A DNA stretch of 62,935 nucleotides from Roseomonas genomospecies 6 (GTDB lineage: Bacteria; Pseudomonadota; Alphaproteobacteria; Azospirillales; Azospirillaceae), in NCBI RefSeq assembly GCF_008365375.1, contig NZ_QOKW01000031.1, forward strand, positions 1 through 62,935. Reading direction: 5' to 3'. The translations under genes and the position numbers were made by a program. Below are positions 1 through 7,494 of this stretch, in pieces. Below the pieces are notes generated by a model. The model was given only the letters and a program-made list of their open reading frames with translations, searched no databases and was not told the DNA's origin. Numbering within the stretch: position 1 is the first letter of the stretch; the number at the start of each line of letters is the position of its first letter.

Positions 1-173
1 CTCAACCGTGCGCCAGGGGGCATCGGCGGGATCAGTTGAAAGCATCCCCGGAAAACAGAGCCCGGCGCACTCCGTTACGCCGGACACATCTATCGCATCA
101 GCCTCATGTTAGCGCCTATGGGAGGGATAGGGTGGGGGCACCGTCGACGACCTTCCCCGCCCGCCCAAAGCCC
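1..173. other. edge region without a recognised gene
   Basis: Left edge of the window, downstream of minE on the minus strand. I see no reading frame with a ribosome binding site and no clear hairpin with a T-run here. It may hold the 3' end of the min transcript. Confidence 0.4.
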
Positions 174-572
174 TCAGCGGCGCTTCTTGACGCCGCCGTT
201 GGTCAGGGCGCTGCCCGCGGCCATCTTGACGGCGTCGGATTCGTCCGCGTCCTTGGCCGGCTGCGGACGGTTCCCGGCGACCGCCAGCTTGGCGCTCTCC
301 TTGAGCGCCTTCGCGGCGGCCTCGCGGGCCGGCAGCTCGATGTTCAGTTCCAGGGTCGAGCAGTCGCCGCCGCGGTCCAGCTTCACCTCGACCTTGTTCT
401 GGTCGATGTCGATGTACTTGGCGATGACGGCCAGAAGCTCCTGCTGGAGCATCGGCAGATAGTCCGGCCCGGTCCGCCCGGCGCGCTCGTGCGCCATGAC
501 GATCTGGAGCCGCTCCTTGGCCTGGACCGCGGACGCGCGCGGGGCGGACCGGAAAAAGCTGAAGATGCTCAT
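174..572 (-). CDS. minE: cell division topological specificity factor MinE, with C-terminal extension
   Basis: MinE displaces MinC and MinD from the membrane at mid-cell and drives Min oscillation. Residues 1-82 match the family: the short N-terminal membrane-targeting segment MSIFSFFR, the MinD-activating helix around ERLQIVMAHERAG, then the dimerisation fold YLPMLQQELLAVIAKYIDID and LELNIELP. The protein is 132 aa, whereas MinE is usually about 85-95 aa. Roughly the last 50 residues are an Ala/Lys-rich tail ending in KKRR that is not part of the known fold. The ATG overlaps the minD stop by 4 bases, so translation is probably coupled. It is the last gene of minC-minD-minE. Confidence 0.93.
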   Translation of the reverse strand: MSIFSFFRSAPRASAVQAKERLQIVMAHERAGRTGPDYLPMLQQELLAVIAKYIDIDQNKVEVKLDRGGDCSTLELNIELPAREAAAKALKESAKLAVAGNRPQPAKDADESDAVKMAAGSALTNGGVKKRR

Positions 573-1384
573 GCGGACCTCCGGAGGAGGCGGCTGAACA
601 GGCCCTTCTTCTGCGGCGTGACGAAGCGGTGCTCCACATCCTCGCCCAGGAAGCGGGAGACCGCGTCCAGATAGGCCTGACCGGCGTTGGACGCCTCGTC
701 CAGGATGACCGGCATGCCGACGTTGGAGGCGCGCAGCACGGCCTGGCTTTCCGGGATCACGCCGAGCAGCGGGATCGCCAGGATCTCCAGAACGTCGTCC
801 ACCTTCAGCATCTCGCCGCGCTCCACCCGTTCCGGGTCGTAGCGGGTGAGGAGAAGCTGCTGCGTCACCGGCTCCAGCCCCTGCTCCGCCCGGCGCGAGC
901 GGGAAGCCAGCACGCCCAGGATGCGGTCGCTGTCGCGGACCGAGGAGACTTCCGGGTTGGTCACGATCACCGCGTGGTCGGCGAAGTACAGCGCCATCAG
1001 GGCGCCGCGCTCGATGCCCGCCGGGCTGTCGCAGACGATGTAGTCGAAGTCCTTGGAGAGTTCGTTCAGAACCTTCTCCACGCCTTCGCGGGTCAGGGCG
1101 TCCTTGTCGCGGGTCTGCGAGGTCGGGAGGATCGACAGGTTGTCGATGCGCTTGTCCTTGATCAGCGCCTGGCTCAGCTTCGCTTCGCCGTTGATGACGT
1201 TGATGAAGTCGAACACCACGCGCCGCTCGCAGCCCATGATGAGGTCGAGGTTGCGCAGCCCGACGTCGAAATCGATGACGACCGTCTTGAAGCCGCGCAA
1301 GGCGAGTCCGGTCGCGAAAGCGGCGGAGGAGGTCGTCTTGCCGACGCCGCCCTTGCCGGAAGTCATGACGATGATCTTGCCCAA
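569..1384 (-). CDS. minD: septum site-determining ATPase MinD
   Basis: MinD is the membrane-cycling ATPase that recruits MinC and is stimulated by MinE. The deviant Walker A motif GKGGVGKT lies at residues 10-17, followed by the ParA/MinD core (VVIDFDVGLRNLDLIMGCE, YIVCDSPAGIE) and a C-terminal amphipathic membrane helix (KKGLFSRLLRRSA). I chose a TTG start at 1384 rather than the longer ATG frame to 1420. GGGAGAAG sits just upstream of the TTG, and the resulting 271 aa starts LGKIIVMTSGKGG, as MinD normally does, while the 12 extra residues match nothing. It lies between minC and minE on the same strand. Confidence 0.95.
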   Translation of the reverse strand: MGKIIVMTSGKGGVGKTTSSAAFATGLALRGFKTVVIDFDVGLRNLDLIMGCERRVVFDFINVINGEAKLSQALIKDKRIDNLSILPTSQTRDKDALTREGVEKVLNELSKDFDYIVCDSPAGIERGALMALYFADHAVIVTNPEVSSVRDSDRILGVLASRSRRAEQGLEPVTQQLLLTRYDPERVERGEMLKVDDVLEILAIPLLGVIPESQAVLRASNVGMPVILDEASNAGQAYLDAVSRFLGEDVEHRFVTPQKKGLFSRLLRRSA

Positions 1385-1537
1385 CGGAGCTTCTCCCACG
1401 TTCCTAAAAGTTGCCGCCAAGGTCCGGTTACCGGGTTACGCAGATCAGGGCCTGTGCCGGGCACGCTTTGCGTGACACCGCCGCCATCGGAAGGATTGCA
1501 CAGGGGGCCATTCGATGAAGAGCTTTCAGAAGTACGA

Positions 1538-2296
1538 TCACAAGGGTTCCATGTGAAGATAGCCGTCGCGCAGGAAGATCTGCACGGCCTTCTTCAGCAC
1601 GTCGTTCCCGAAATCCTCGCTGACGCGGTACAGCCCGGCCACCGAAACCACCTCGGCCTCCAGGCTGTGGCAGAAGATGCGCGCGTTCGCGTCGCCGGAC
1701 ACCCCCGCCAGCGCACGGCCGCGCAGCGCGCCATAGACGTGGATGTTGCCGTCGGCCACCACCTCCGCGCCGGGGGACACCGGGGCGGTGATGACCAGAT
1801 CCGTCTTCTCCGCGTAGATCTGCTGGCCGGACCGCACCGGCTCCGTCACCAGAAGCGTCGGACGGTAGACCGGCTCGGGCGGCGGCGCCGGCACCGCGGC
1901 GGCGTCCGCCTGGGGATCGGCCGGACGGGCGGCGGACTCCAGCTTGGCGGCTCGCCCGGCGGGCATCGGCGTCAGCCCGGCGGCCAAGGCGCCCTCCTGG
2001 ACCGCCCGCGGCCCGCCCTGGAAGCCGACCGGCAACAGGTAGAGGGCGCGCAGGTTGGTCACCAGCGCGGCGATGTCGAAGCGCGGGGTCTCCTCGGTCA
2101 GATCCTCGAAATCGAGGACGACCGGCGCGTTCCGGAAGAAATTGGGCGCCTGCCGCACCTTGACGGCGAGCTGGGTGAAGAAGTCCGGCGAGGCCGGATC
2201 ACTCACCTTCAGCACCATCATGGTGAAGGAGTTGCCCCGCAACTGGAACGGACCGTCCCGATCGGCACCCTGCCTGGCGCTGCTCACCGCTGCCAT
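1538..2296 (-). CDS. minC: septum site-determining protein MinC
   Basis: MinC is the FtsZ polymerisation inhibitor of the Min system. The chosen start gives 252 aa. The N-terminal inhibitory domain (around FQLRGNSFTMMVLKVSD and APVVLDFEDL) is followed by a Pro/Ala-rich linker and the C-terminal right-handed beta-helix that binds MinD (NIHVYGALRGRALAGVSGD, then ARIFCHSLEAEVVSVAG). The open frame continues upstream, but those 52 residues have no family similarity, so the ATG at 2296 is preferred. It is the first gene of the min operon; a 153-bp gap separates it from minD. Confidence 0.93.
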   Translation of the reverse strand: MAAVSSARQGADRDGPFQLRGNSFTMMVLKVSDPASPDFFTQLAVKVRQAPNFFRNAPVVLDFEDLTEETPRFDIAALVTNLRALYLLPVGFQGGPRAVQEGALAAGLTPMPAGRAAKLESAARPADPQADAAAVPAPPPEPVYRPTLLVTEPVRSGQQIYAEKTDLVITAPVSPGAEVVADGNIHVYGALRGRALAGVSGDANARIFCHSLEAEVVSVAGLYRVSEDFGNDVLKKAVQIFLRDGYLHMEPL

Positions 2297-2497
2297 CCTG
2301 CTTGTGTTCCTGCCGAATCCGCTTCGTCCGCATGTCTGGAGCCATCGGCAGGGCGCCAGGGCGGAAGGGTCAACCACCCGCGTTCTAGCGGCGCGGACCC
2401 CATCCGTACAAGCCTTTCCCGGTGCCGATGGAGTGACAACCGCTGGCCACACGCGCGATGGGCCAGAACAGCGGTTTTCCGACCGGCCCGAAAGCCC

Positions 2498-2524
2498 ATC
2501 CTAATTGCCCATGTGTTGCGTCAA
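2498..2524 (-). promoter_or_regulatory. weak sigma-70-like promoter candidate for minC
   Basis: Read on the minus strand, TTGACG (2524-2519) and TAGGAT (2503-2498) are separated by 15 bp, about 200 bp upstream of the minC ATG. The spacing is shorter than the ideal 17 bp. Apart from this, the 2297-2787 stretch holds no gene that I recognise. Confidence 0.25.
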
Positions 2525-2787
2525 CGGCAAGTCTCACCACAAAGTATGGTAATGGAACCGGATTCGCCGGGCAAAGGGTTTTGCAAGACTATGCCCATTT
2601 CACCCCACGGCATTCCCTGTCATCCGCGCCACCCTCATTGATTGTTTCCTGGTGTCCGACGCAGCCTGACGGAGCCGTGCCCGCCCAGCGGTTCCGCCTC
2701 TGGGGGTAGCCCATCGCAACACCGGCCTCCCCCGGCGGCGCCACCACAACATCTTGTGTGAATCTTTTGCGATGCCCTCAATTCCGA

Positions 2788-2816
2788 CTGACGTTCGCGC
2801 CTGCAAGACCTATCTT
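2788..2816 (+). promoter_or_regulatory. sigma-70-like promoter of a structured RNA upstream of phoH
   Basis: CTGACG at 2788-2793 and TATCTT at 2811-2816 are 17 bp apart, each matching 4 of 6 consensus bases. The predicted transcription start falls at about 2823, exactly where the first base-paired strand of the downstream RNA begins. That agreement is the main support. Confidence 0.5.
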
Positions 2817-2822
2817 GCTAGA

Positions 2823-3005
2823 GCGAGGTTCATTTCCTGACGAAGAGGTCCGCTTGCATCCTCCTTCGTTTCCGAGCGTCCGATTTCCTCCGGCACCCCA
2901 CCTTGGGTGCGGCGGACGGGACGCACGCCTCGCACCGGCAAGCCGGACTCCGGCCAAACCGTCGCCCTGCGACATGATCGCCTCCCCCTTGCGGGAGGTT
3001 TTTTT
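2823..3005 (+). ncRNA. predicted ~183-nt structured RNA (leader or small RNA) ending in an intrinsic terminator
   Basis: The RNA can fold into a closed multibranch structure. The outer stem pairs GCGAGG (2823-2828) with CCTCGC (2928-2933). Inside it, stem A pairs ACGAAGAGG (2840-2848) with CCT-C-CTTCGT (2860-2869). Stem B is a long composite hairpin: GCGTCC (2876-2881) with GGACGC (2919-2924), TCCTCC (2886-2891) with GGCGGA (2911-2916, one mismatch), and GCACCC (2893-2898) with GGGTGC (2905-2910). A small GTCGC-CCT-GCGAC hairpin (2961-2973) and a terminator follow, ending 45 nt before phoH. I could not match it to 6S, SRP, tmRNA or a known riboswitch. It could be an attenuating leader of phoH or an independent small RNA. 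Confidence 0.5.
2981..3005 (+). terminator. rho-independent terminator just upstream of phoH
   Basis: CCTCCC (2981-2986), loop CCTTGC, GGGAGG (2993-2998), then seven T residues (2999-3005). It ends the structured RNA and lies 45 nt ahead of the phoH start, the usual place for an attenuator. Confidence 0.8.
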
Positions 3006-3049
3006 GTGCCCGGAGCCGCCGCCCACCAACGTGACGTTAGGAGAGCGAT

Positions 3050-3787
3050 ATGGCCAGACGCCAGACCAAAGGCAGCGCCGTTTCAGCGTCCGAGTCGACG
3101 GTCCACCCGCTGTTCCCCGCCGCCGGCTGGGACCCCGTGGGCGGAGCCGACCGCCGCGACCAGAGCTATCTCCGCAAGGTCAAGCCCCAGAGCCCCAACC
3201 AGAAGCGGCTGATGGAGGCGATCAGGGACCATAACCTCGTTGTGGCGCTCGGCCCCGCCGGCACCGGCAAGACCTATCTGGCGATCTCCTCCGCGGTGGA
3301 GGCTCTGGAGGAGGGCAAGGTGGACCGCATCGTGCTGTCCCGCCCGGCCATCGAAGCGGGCGAGAGCATCGGCTATCTGCCGGGCGACATGCACGAGAAG
3401 ATGGCCCCCTTCCTGCGCCCGCTCTACGACGCGCTGAGCGAGCGGATGGGCGCCAAGCGCCTGCGCGCTCTGATGGCCGACGGCACCATCGAGATCGCGC
3501 CCGTGGGCTTCATGCGCGGACGCACCCTGAACAACGCCTTCGTGGTGATCGACGAGGCGCAGAACTGCACCTACGCCCAGATCAAGATGCTGCTGACCCG
3601 GCTGGGCTGGCATTCCACCATGGTGCTGACCGGCGACCCCGACCAGACGGACCTGCTGGACAACCTGTCGGGCCTCGCCGACATCGCGCGCCGGCTGGAG
3701 GCGGTGGAGGGCATCGCTGTCGTCCGCCTGTCCGACACCGACATCGTCCGCCATCCCCTGGTCGCCAGCATGCTGACCGTGCTCTGA
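3050..3787 (+). CDS. phoH: PhoH-family ATPase
   Basis: Cytoplasmic P-loop ATPase of the PhoH family, related to the N-terminal part of superfamily I helicases; PhoH proteins are linked to RNA metabolism and to phosphate or stress responses. Length is 245 aa. The Walker A motif GPAGTGKT is at residues 68-75, the Walker B with helicase-like context is FVVIDEAQNC, and LTGDPDQTD provides the sensor region. AGGAGA precedes the ATG by a normal spacing. It is monocistronic: an intrinsic terminator stands upstream (end of the structured RNA) and another follows the stop. Its substrate cannot be told from sequence. Confidence 0.9.
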   Translation: MARRQTKGSAVSASESTVHPLFPAAGWDPVGGADRRDQSYLRKVKPQSPNQKRLMEAIRDHNLVVALGPAGTGKTYLAISSAVEALEEGKVDRIVLSRPAIEAGESIGYLPGDMHEKMAPFLRPLYDALSERMGAKRLRALMADGTIEIAPVGFMRGRTLNNAFVVIDEAQNCTYAQIKMLLTRLGWHSTMVLTGDPDQTDLLDNLSGLADIARRLEAVEGIAVVRLSDTDIVRHPLVASMLTVL

Positions 3788-3847
3788 AGACTTTCGCCGG
3801 CCGCAAGCAACGGCCGCCCAATCGTCGGCGCATCCGTTCGCAACTGC

Positions 3848-3874
3848 GGGAGGCCTTCGGGCCTCCCCTTTCCT
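3848..3874 (+). terminator. rho-independent terminator of phoH
   Basis: GGGAGGCC (3848-3855), TTCG tetraloop, GGCCTCCC (3860-3867), followed by a T-rich tail CTTTCCTTT. The 8-bp GC stem with a UUCG-type loop is typical. Confidence 0.85.
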
Positions 3875-3942
3875 TTGTGCATTGCGAAACAAATGCCCCC
3901 TTAACTTTGAGCAGCGGGTCTGCGACGTTTTCTCACCTCCGG

Positions 3943-3979
3943 TTGCTCCGCCTTGACGACGGTCAGTCCGTCGGAGCAA
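3943..3979. repeat. two-tier inverted repeat upstream of the chemoreceptor gene
   Basis: Outer arms TTGCTC (3943-3948) and GAGCAA (3974-3979) enclose a 6-bp stem CGACGG/CCGTCG with loop TCAGT (3957-3973). It lies 100 bp before the GTG of the chemoreceptor gene, followed by AT-rich sequence. It may be an operator or leader hairpin; no T-run supports termination on the plus strand. Confidence 0.4.
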
Positions 3980-4078
3980 AAGTAACAAAAAATTTAGCAG
4001 AATCTCCGGAAACGGCGGCATCCCCGTCCGGAGACGGCGCCTCAGCGCCGGAAGAAAGGGAAATCGGAGGAACGTCAG

Positions 4079-6256
4079 GTGTTCGAGCGCATCAGCATCA
4101 AGGGTAAGATCTCCGTCATCCTGGGCGCGGCGGCGGCCGGGCTCGTCCTGATCGCCGTCGTCAGCCTGTTCGGCCTGCGCGCCGAGATGATGAAGGACCG
4201 CCAGGACAAGACCCGCAGCGTGGTGGAGGTCGCGCACAGCCTCGTCGCCCATTACGAGGAGATGGAGCGCAAGGGCACCCTGACCCGCGATGCCGCCCAG
4301 GCCGCGGCCAAGGACGCCTTGCGCCGCCTGCGCTACGCCGGATCGGAATACTTCTTCATCACCGACCGCTCGCAACGCATGATCATGCACCCGATCCGGC
4401 CGGATATGGAGGGGCAGGACCAGTCGCGCACCGCCGATCCGAACGGGAAGCTGCTGTTCGTCGAGATGACCCGCGTCGGCTTCGCGGCGCAGGGCGGATT
4501 CGTCGATTACCTGTGGCCGAAGCCGGGCCAGGCGGAGCCGGTGCCGAAGATCTCCTATGTCCGCGCCTCCGAATCCTGGGGCTGGCTGATCGGGTCGGGC
4601 ATCTATGTGGACGACGTGGCCGCAGCCTTCCGCGAGGCCGCGCTGTTCCTGGGCGGGCTGGGGCTGCTGATCGGCCTCGTGGCGACGGGGATCGCCTTGC
4701 TGGTCAGCCGCGCCATCGTCGGCCCGCTGCGCACCATGACCGGCGTGATGCAGACGCTCGCCGACGGCGACACGGCGGTGACCGTGGCCGGCACGGAGCG
4801 CGGCGACGAGATCGGCGTCATGGCCCGCACCGTGGAGGTCTTCCGCAAGAACCAGATCGACCTGCGGCGCCATTGGGAGCGCCAGCAGGTGGAGCACCGC
4901 GTGACCGGGCAGCGCGCCCGCGCTCTGGAGCGGCTGACGGAGCGGTTCGACGCCACGGTCACCGCGATGGTCGGCACGGTCGGAAAGGCGGTGCTGGCGC
5001 TGGAGGACACGGCACGCTCCCTGTCCGACACCGCCGACCGCAACATGCGCGAGGCGGCGTCGGTCGCCGGGGCGTCGCAGCAGGCATCGGTGAACGTGCA
5101 GACCGTCGCCTCCGCCGCCGAGGAGCTGAGCAGCGCCATCGCGGAGATCGGCACGCAGGTCGCCACCTCCTCGCACATCTCCATGCAGGCGGTGAACGCC
5201 TCCCGTCTGGCCAGCGACCGGATCGACGGGCTGGGCCAGGCGGCCCAGAAGATCAACGAGGTCGCCGACCTCATCACCAGCATCGCCAGCCAGACCAACC
5301 TTCTGGCGCTGAACGCCACCATCGAGGCGGCGCGGGCCGGCGAGATGGGCAAGGGCTTCGCCGTCGTGGCGGGCGAGGTGAAGAACCTCGCCGGCCAGAC
5401 CGCCAAGGCGACGGAGGAGATCGCCGCCCAGATCACCGAGGTCCAGCAGGCGTCCCAGGCCGCCGTCACCGCCATCCGCGAGATCGCCGGGATCATCGCC
5501 CGAAGCGACGAGATCGGCACCTCCATCGCCGCCGCCGTGCAGGAGCAGGGTGCCGCGACCGGCGAGATCGCCCGCAGCGCCGGAGAAGCCGCCCAGGGCA
5601 CGCGGCAGGTGTCCGCGAGCATCAACGGGGTGTCGTCCTCCGCCCTGGAGACGGAGAAGGCGGCCAACGGCCTGCTCGACGCCGCGGAGAGCCTCGCGCA
5701 GGAAGCCGGGTCCCTGCGCAACCTGGTGGATGCCTTCCTGGTCAACGTGGAGGCGATCAACAGCGCGGAGCTGGCCTCCCTCTTCACCCCCACCGGGGAG
5801 GACGTCTTCATGCCGTGGAACGACACGCTGGCCGTCGGGCAGGAGGACATCGACAACGACCACATGATCCTGGTCGCGCTGATCAACCGGGCCGCCCGGC
5901 GCATCCGCGGCGGCGAAGTGCCGCACGCCATCGGGTCGGCCATCGACCAGCTCGTCGCCTACACCGTCCTGCATTTCGAGCAGGAGGAGCAGGTGATGGA
6001 GCGGTCCGCCTATCCCGACTTCGTCCAGCACAAGGCGCAGCACGACGCCCTGCGCAAGCGCGTGTCGGAGTTGAAGCAACGCTTCGAAGCGGGGGAGACG
6101 CAGATCGGCGACGACCTGCTGGCCCTCTTCCGCGACTGGCTGACCGGCCACATCCAGCGCTTCGACAAGCGCATCGGCCACCATCTGGACGGGAGCGGCC
6201 CCGGCGTGCATCGCGAGGACGGGCGGACGGACGGGATGGTGCGGCGCGCGGCCTGA
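4079..6256 (+). CDS. methyl-accepting chemotaxis protein with sCache sensor and C-terminal hemerythrin domain
   Basis: Chemoreceptor, 725 aa, GTG start with GGAGG upstream. Order of parts: TM helix about 10-32; periplasmic single Cache-type domain about 35-180 (SEYFFITDRSQRMIMHP, SWGWLIGSGIYVDD); TM helix about 185-208; HAMP about 210-262; the MCP signalling hairpin with tip region ITSIASQTNLLALNATIEAA. From about residue 582 there is a bacteriohemerythrin domain with all diiron ligand motifs visible: DNDH, LHFEQEE, HKAQH and GHIQRFD. The fusion suggests that O2, NO or redox state at a diiron site tunes signalling, as in DcrH-type receptors. No che genes are nearby. Ligand of the Cache domain unknown. 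Confidence 0.93.
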   Translation: MFERISIKGKISVILGAAAAGLVLIAVVSLFGLRAEMMKDRQDKTRSVVEVAHSLVAHYEEMERKGTLTRDAAQAAAKDALRRLRYAGSEYFFITDRSQRMIMHPIRPDMEGQDQSRTADPNGKLLFVEMTRVGFAAQGGFVDYLWPKPGQAEPVPKISYVRASESWGWLIGSGIYVDDVAAAFREAALFLGGLGLLIGLVATGIALLVSRAIVGPLRTMTGVMQTLADGDTAVTVAGTERGDEIGVMARTVEVFRKNQIDLRRHWERQQVEHRVTGQRARALERLTERFDATVTAMVGTVGKAVLALEDTARSLSDTADRNMREAASVAGASQQASVNVQTVASAAEELSSAIAEIGTQVATSSHISMQAVNASRLASDRIDGLGQAAQKINEVADLITSIASQTNLLALNATIEAARAGEMGKGFAVVAGEVKNLAGQTAKATEEIAAQITEVQQASQAAVTAIREIAGIIARSDEIGTSIAAAVQEQGAATGEIARSAGEAAQGTRQVSASINGVSSSALETEKAANGLLDAAESLAQEAGSLRNLVDAFLVNVEAINSAELASLFTPTGEDVFMPWNDTLAVGQEDIDNDHMILVALINRAARRIRGGEVPHAIGSAIDQLVAYTVLHFEQEEQVMERSAYPDFVQHKAQHDALRKRVSELKQRFEAGETQIGDDLLALFRDWLTGHIQRFDKRIGHHLDGSGPGVHREDGRTDGMVRRAA

Positions 6257-6339
6257 ACCGGCGCCCCGCCGCGCGGAAACGGGACGGCGCGCACATCGCC
6301 CCTTGACCTGGGCCGCGCGCCGCCCCATTCCAGGCCATC

Positions 6340-6942
6340 ATGAAAGCCCGACTCATCCGCATCGCCGCCGCCTCCGCCGTGGGGCTCGTGATCGCCGCCG
6401 GAATCGCCTGGTGGCAGGTCGAGAACGCCGCCAGCACGGTGCAGAGCAGCGTGCCCATCGGCGGCCCCTTCACCCTGACCGATCAGGACGGGAGGACGGT
6501 CACCGACGCCGACTACCGCGGCAAGTACCTGCTGATCTATTTCGGCTACACCTATTGCCCCGACGTCTGCCCGACGGAGCTGGGGACCATGGCCCGCGCC
6601 ATGGATCTGCTGGGCCGGCAGGCGGACAAGGTGCAGCCGATGTTCATCTCCGTCGATCCGGAGCGCGACACGGTGGCGCATCTGAAGGACTATGTGGGCC
6701 TGTTCCACCCTTCCCTGGTCGGGCTGACCGGCACGCCGGAGCAGGTGAAGGCCGCCGCCAAGGCCTACCGGGTCTACTACGCCAAGGCGCCGCAGAAGGA
6801 TGGAAAGCCGGAGGATTACTTGATGGATCACTCCAGTTTTCTTTACCTGATGGGGCCCGACGGGCGCTTCCTGGGGGTGTACCCGGCGGGCACCACCGCC
6901 GACCGGGTGGCCCAGGATCTGGGCACCCGTATTGCCGGCTGA
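6340..6942 (+). CDS. SCO1/SenC family copper chaperone
   Basis: Membrane-anchored thioredoxin-fold protein (200 aa) that helps deliver copper to the CuA site of cytochrome oxidase or acts as a thiol reductase. It has a single N-terminal membrane anchor (about residues 5-25). The copper-binding CxxxC is in GYTYCPDVCPTE (Cys73, Cys77) and the third ligand is His164 in YLMDHSSF, so all three expected ligands are present. FISVDPERDTV is a family signature. No cytochrome oxidase genes are nearby; it sits alone between the chemoreceptor and the F0 operon. The ribosome binding site is weak. Confidence 0.92.
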   Translation: MKARLIRIAAASAVGLVIAAGIAWWQVENAASTVQSSVPIGGPFTLTDQDGRTVTDADYRGKYLLIYFGYTYCPDVCPTELGTMARAMDLLGRQADKVQPMFISVDPERDTVAHLKDYVGLFHPSLVGLTGTPEQVKAAAKAYRVYYAKAPQKDGKPEDYLMDHSSFLYLMGPDGRFLGVYPAGTTADRVAQDLGTRIAG

Positions 6943-7042
6943 CGGAAAACAGGAGCGGAGCCGTGCCCTTCGACCCGGTATTACCAAGGTTTCGGCGCGG
7001 TTTCGTTGGGTTTTCAAGCACTTGTATTATGGGTTTTGCGAC

Positions 7043-7071
7043 TTGACAGGGTTGAGCCCTGTCCGTATGGT
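7043..7071 (+). promoter_or_regulatory. strong promoter of the F0 operon with an internal palindrome
   Basis: Consensus -35 TTGACA (7043-7048), 17-bp spacer, -10 TATGGT (7066-7071); transcription would start near 7078. The perfect inverted repeat GACAGGG-TTGAG-CCCTGTC (7045-7063) overlaps the -35 and fills most of the spacer, so a repressor binding there would block polymerase. The operator role is inference. Confidence 0.7.
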
Positions 7072-7119
7072 CTCGCCGCTTTCGCGTGGCTGCGAGCCAA
7101 CGGGGGATAACGAAGCGAC

Positions 7120-7482
7120 ATGAGCGACGAAAAGCCCCCGCCGTCTCTGGTAGACCTTGAAGCCCGGCTGAAGAAGGCGCGTGAAGGGAAGGAATCGCAG
7201 AGCGGTCCGGGGAAATATCACCGGCTGCCGCAGAGTCCTCTCGGCATCGCCTTCCGCATCGGGACCGAGCTGGTCGCGGCCATGATCGTCGGCGTCGGTG
7301 GCGGGCTTCTGCTCGACCGCTGGCTCGGAACGGCGCCCTGGGGATTGATCGTCATGTTCTTCCTCGGCGCGGCGGCCGGAATTCTGAATGTCTACCGGGC
7401 CATCACCGGGCTCGGGTTCGCCCCCGGCTACCGCCGGGCCCGTGAGGATGACAACGAGCGCCCCAACGGCGACGCACACTGA
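7120..7482 (+). CDS. atpI: ATP synthase accessory protein I (AtpI/AtpZ type)
   Basis: Small membrane protein (120 aa) of F-type ATP synthase operons, thought to assist c-ring assembly or Mg uptake. A charged cytoplasmic N-terminus (SLVDLEARLKKARE) is followed by two membrane helices (about 46-66 and 71-92) in IGTELVAAMIVGVGGGLLLD and GLIVMFFLGAAAGILNVYRA, the family signature. It is the first gene of the F0 operon, 12 bp before atpB. Confidence 0.9.
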   Translation: MSDEKPPPSLVDLEARLKKAREGKESQSGPGKYHRLPQSPLGIAFRIGTELVAAMIVGVGGGLLLDRWLGTAPWGLIVMFFLGAAAGILNVYRAITGLGFAPGYRRAREDDNERPNGDAH

Positions 7483-7494
7483 GCGAGGACGACC

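Noticed and set aside
1385..1420. ATG start of minD at 1420
   Set aside because: The 12 extra residues have no similarity to MinD, while the TTG at 1384 has a good ribosome binding site and gives the standard N-terminus.
2823..3005. 6S RNA as identity of the structured RNA before phoH
   Set aside because: The length fits (~183 nt), but the fold is a multibranch closed by a 6-bp stem rather than one long rod with a central bubble. Left unassigned.
3083..6328. Minus-strand open frame of 1081 codons opposite phoH and the chemoreceptor
   Set aside because: It is the high-GC shadow of two well-supported genes; its translation is low-complexity (Arg/Gly/Asp/His-rich) with no domain.
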